The notes under the pieces are model-generated. The model worked only from the letters and a program-made list of their open reading frames with translations. It was not told where the DNA came from and did no database searches. Below, in pieces: positions 6,756 through 6,946 of a stretch of DNA of 6,946 bases (its first letter is position 1; every line of letters starts with the position of its first letter). This DNA comes from Candidatus Mesolinea sp. UBA5823. Its GTDB lineage: Bacteria; Chloroflexota; Anaerolineae; Anaerolineales; Anaerolineaceae. The stretch lies in NCBI GenBank assembly GCA_002417685.1, contig DICP01000048.1:1-6946 (forward strand), written 5' to 3'. Position numbers and translations under genes: made by a program.

Positions 6756-6946
6756 CTATGCAAGCAGGTTTTTAACCCTTTCCACCAGCGCTTGCATGGG
6801 CACGCTCTCTTGCTGGCGTGCAGCTAAATCCTTAATCACCACCGTATTCTCAGCTACTTCATCCGGACCAATCACCAGCGCGCATCTCACCCCAATCCTA
6901 TCGGCATATTTCAGCTGTTTAGCTAATTTATCTACTTCCGGGTAGA
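6756..6946 (-). CDS. hisS: Histidyl-tRNA synthetase, C-terminal fragment (5' part beyond window)
   Basis: The last 62 residues before a TAG are visible. They match the HisRS-type class IIa anticodon-binding domain: Y-P-E-V-D-K-L-x-K-Q-L-K-Y-A, then R-I-G-V-R-C-A-L-V-I-G-P-D-E, V-V-I-K-D-L, and a QQESV-PMQALVERV helix at the end. The glycine-valine-arginine strand, the IG-(P/E)-DE turn and the closing VKDL-x-x-x-x-Q pattern are typical of HisRS. The catalytic domain lies outside the window, so a HisZ-like paralogue cannot be formally excluded. HisZ usually lacks this domain, and the tRNA-His gene next door supports HisRS. The gene reads toward tRNA-His and likely shares its terminator. Confidence 0.92.
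   Translation of the reverse strand, partial: YPEVDKLAKQLKYADRIGVRCALVIGPDEVAENTVVIKDLAARQQESVPMQALVERVKNLLA

Noticed and set aside
6732..6763. Separate promoter for tRNA-His (TATAAA at 6732-6737, TTGCAT at 6758-6763)
   Set aside because: The spacer is 20 nt and the -35 match is poor; possible, but not supported well enough to list.

Overview
This is a compact bacterial housekeeping window in which every recognisable gene lies on the minus strand. Base composition looks near 50% GC. My best guess at the source is a Chloroflexota (Anaerolineae-like) bacterium, at moderate confidence. Three things suggest this: a T-box leader, a type 2 isoleucyl-tRNA synthetase, and a secreted Asp-box protein with a short Tyr-Leu-Pro-Ile-Ile segment after its signal peptide. 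I recall that segment as common in Chloroflexota exported proteins. No taxonomic marker was searched.

Layout in the direction of transcription (right to left): the 3' end of hisS (6756-6946); a complete tRNA-His(GUG) with encoded G-1 and CCA (6647-6722); an intrinsic terminator abutting the tRNA (6624-6646); a near-consensus promoter (6584-6612); an isoleucine-specific T-box riboswitch (about 6311-6577) ending in its own terminator; then a tight cluster of ileS (3146-6298), lspA (2623-3135), rluD-type pseudouridine synthase (1706-2623) and low-specificity threonine aldolase ltaE (645-1694). After a 75-nt gap comes the 5' part of a gene for an exported Asp-box beta-propeller protein (1-569), cut by the window edge. 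No gene-free stretch exceeds about 460 nt, and the longest (6299-6755) is filled by the T-box, terminator, promoter and tRNA.

Gaps of 10 nt, a 1-nt overlap and 11 nt make ileS-lspA-rluD-ltaE very probably one transcript. The whole set, not only ileS, would then be induced when tRNA-Ile is uncharged. The T-box is readable in detail: an AUC specifier, the conserved 14-nt T-box sequence, and antiterminator and terminator helices that compete for the same bases.

The most notable observation is the ATP-binding signature of IleRS. The usual H-x-G-H is replaced by G-I-H-H with no indel, the swapped form that I recall being linked to very strong mupirocin resistance in some type 2 enzymes. I see no CRISPR array, mobile element, defence system or phage gene, and I do not believe the window holds a wholly undescribed system.
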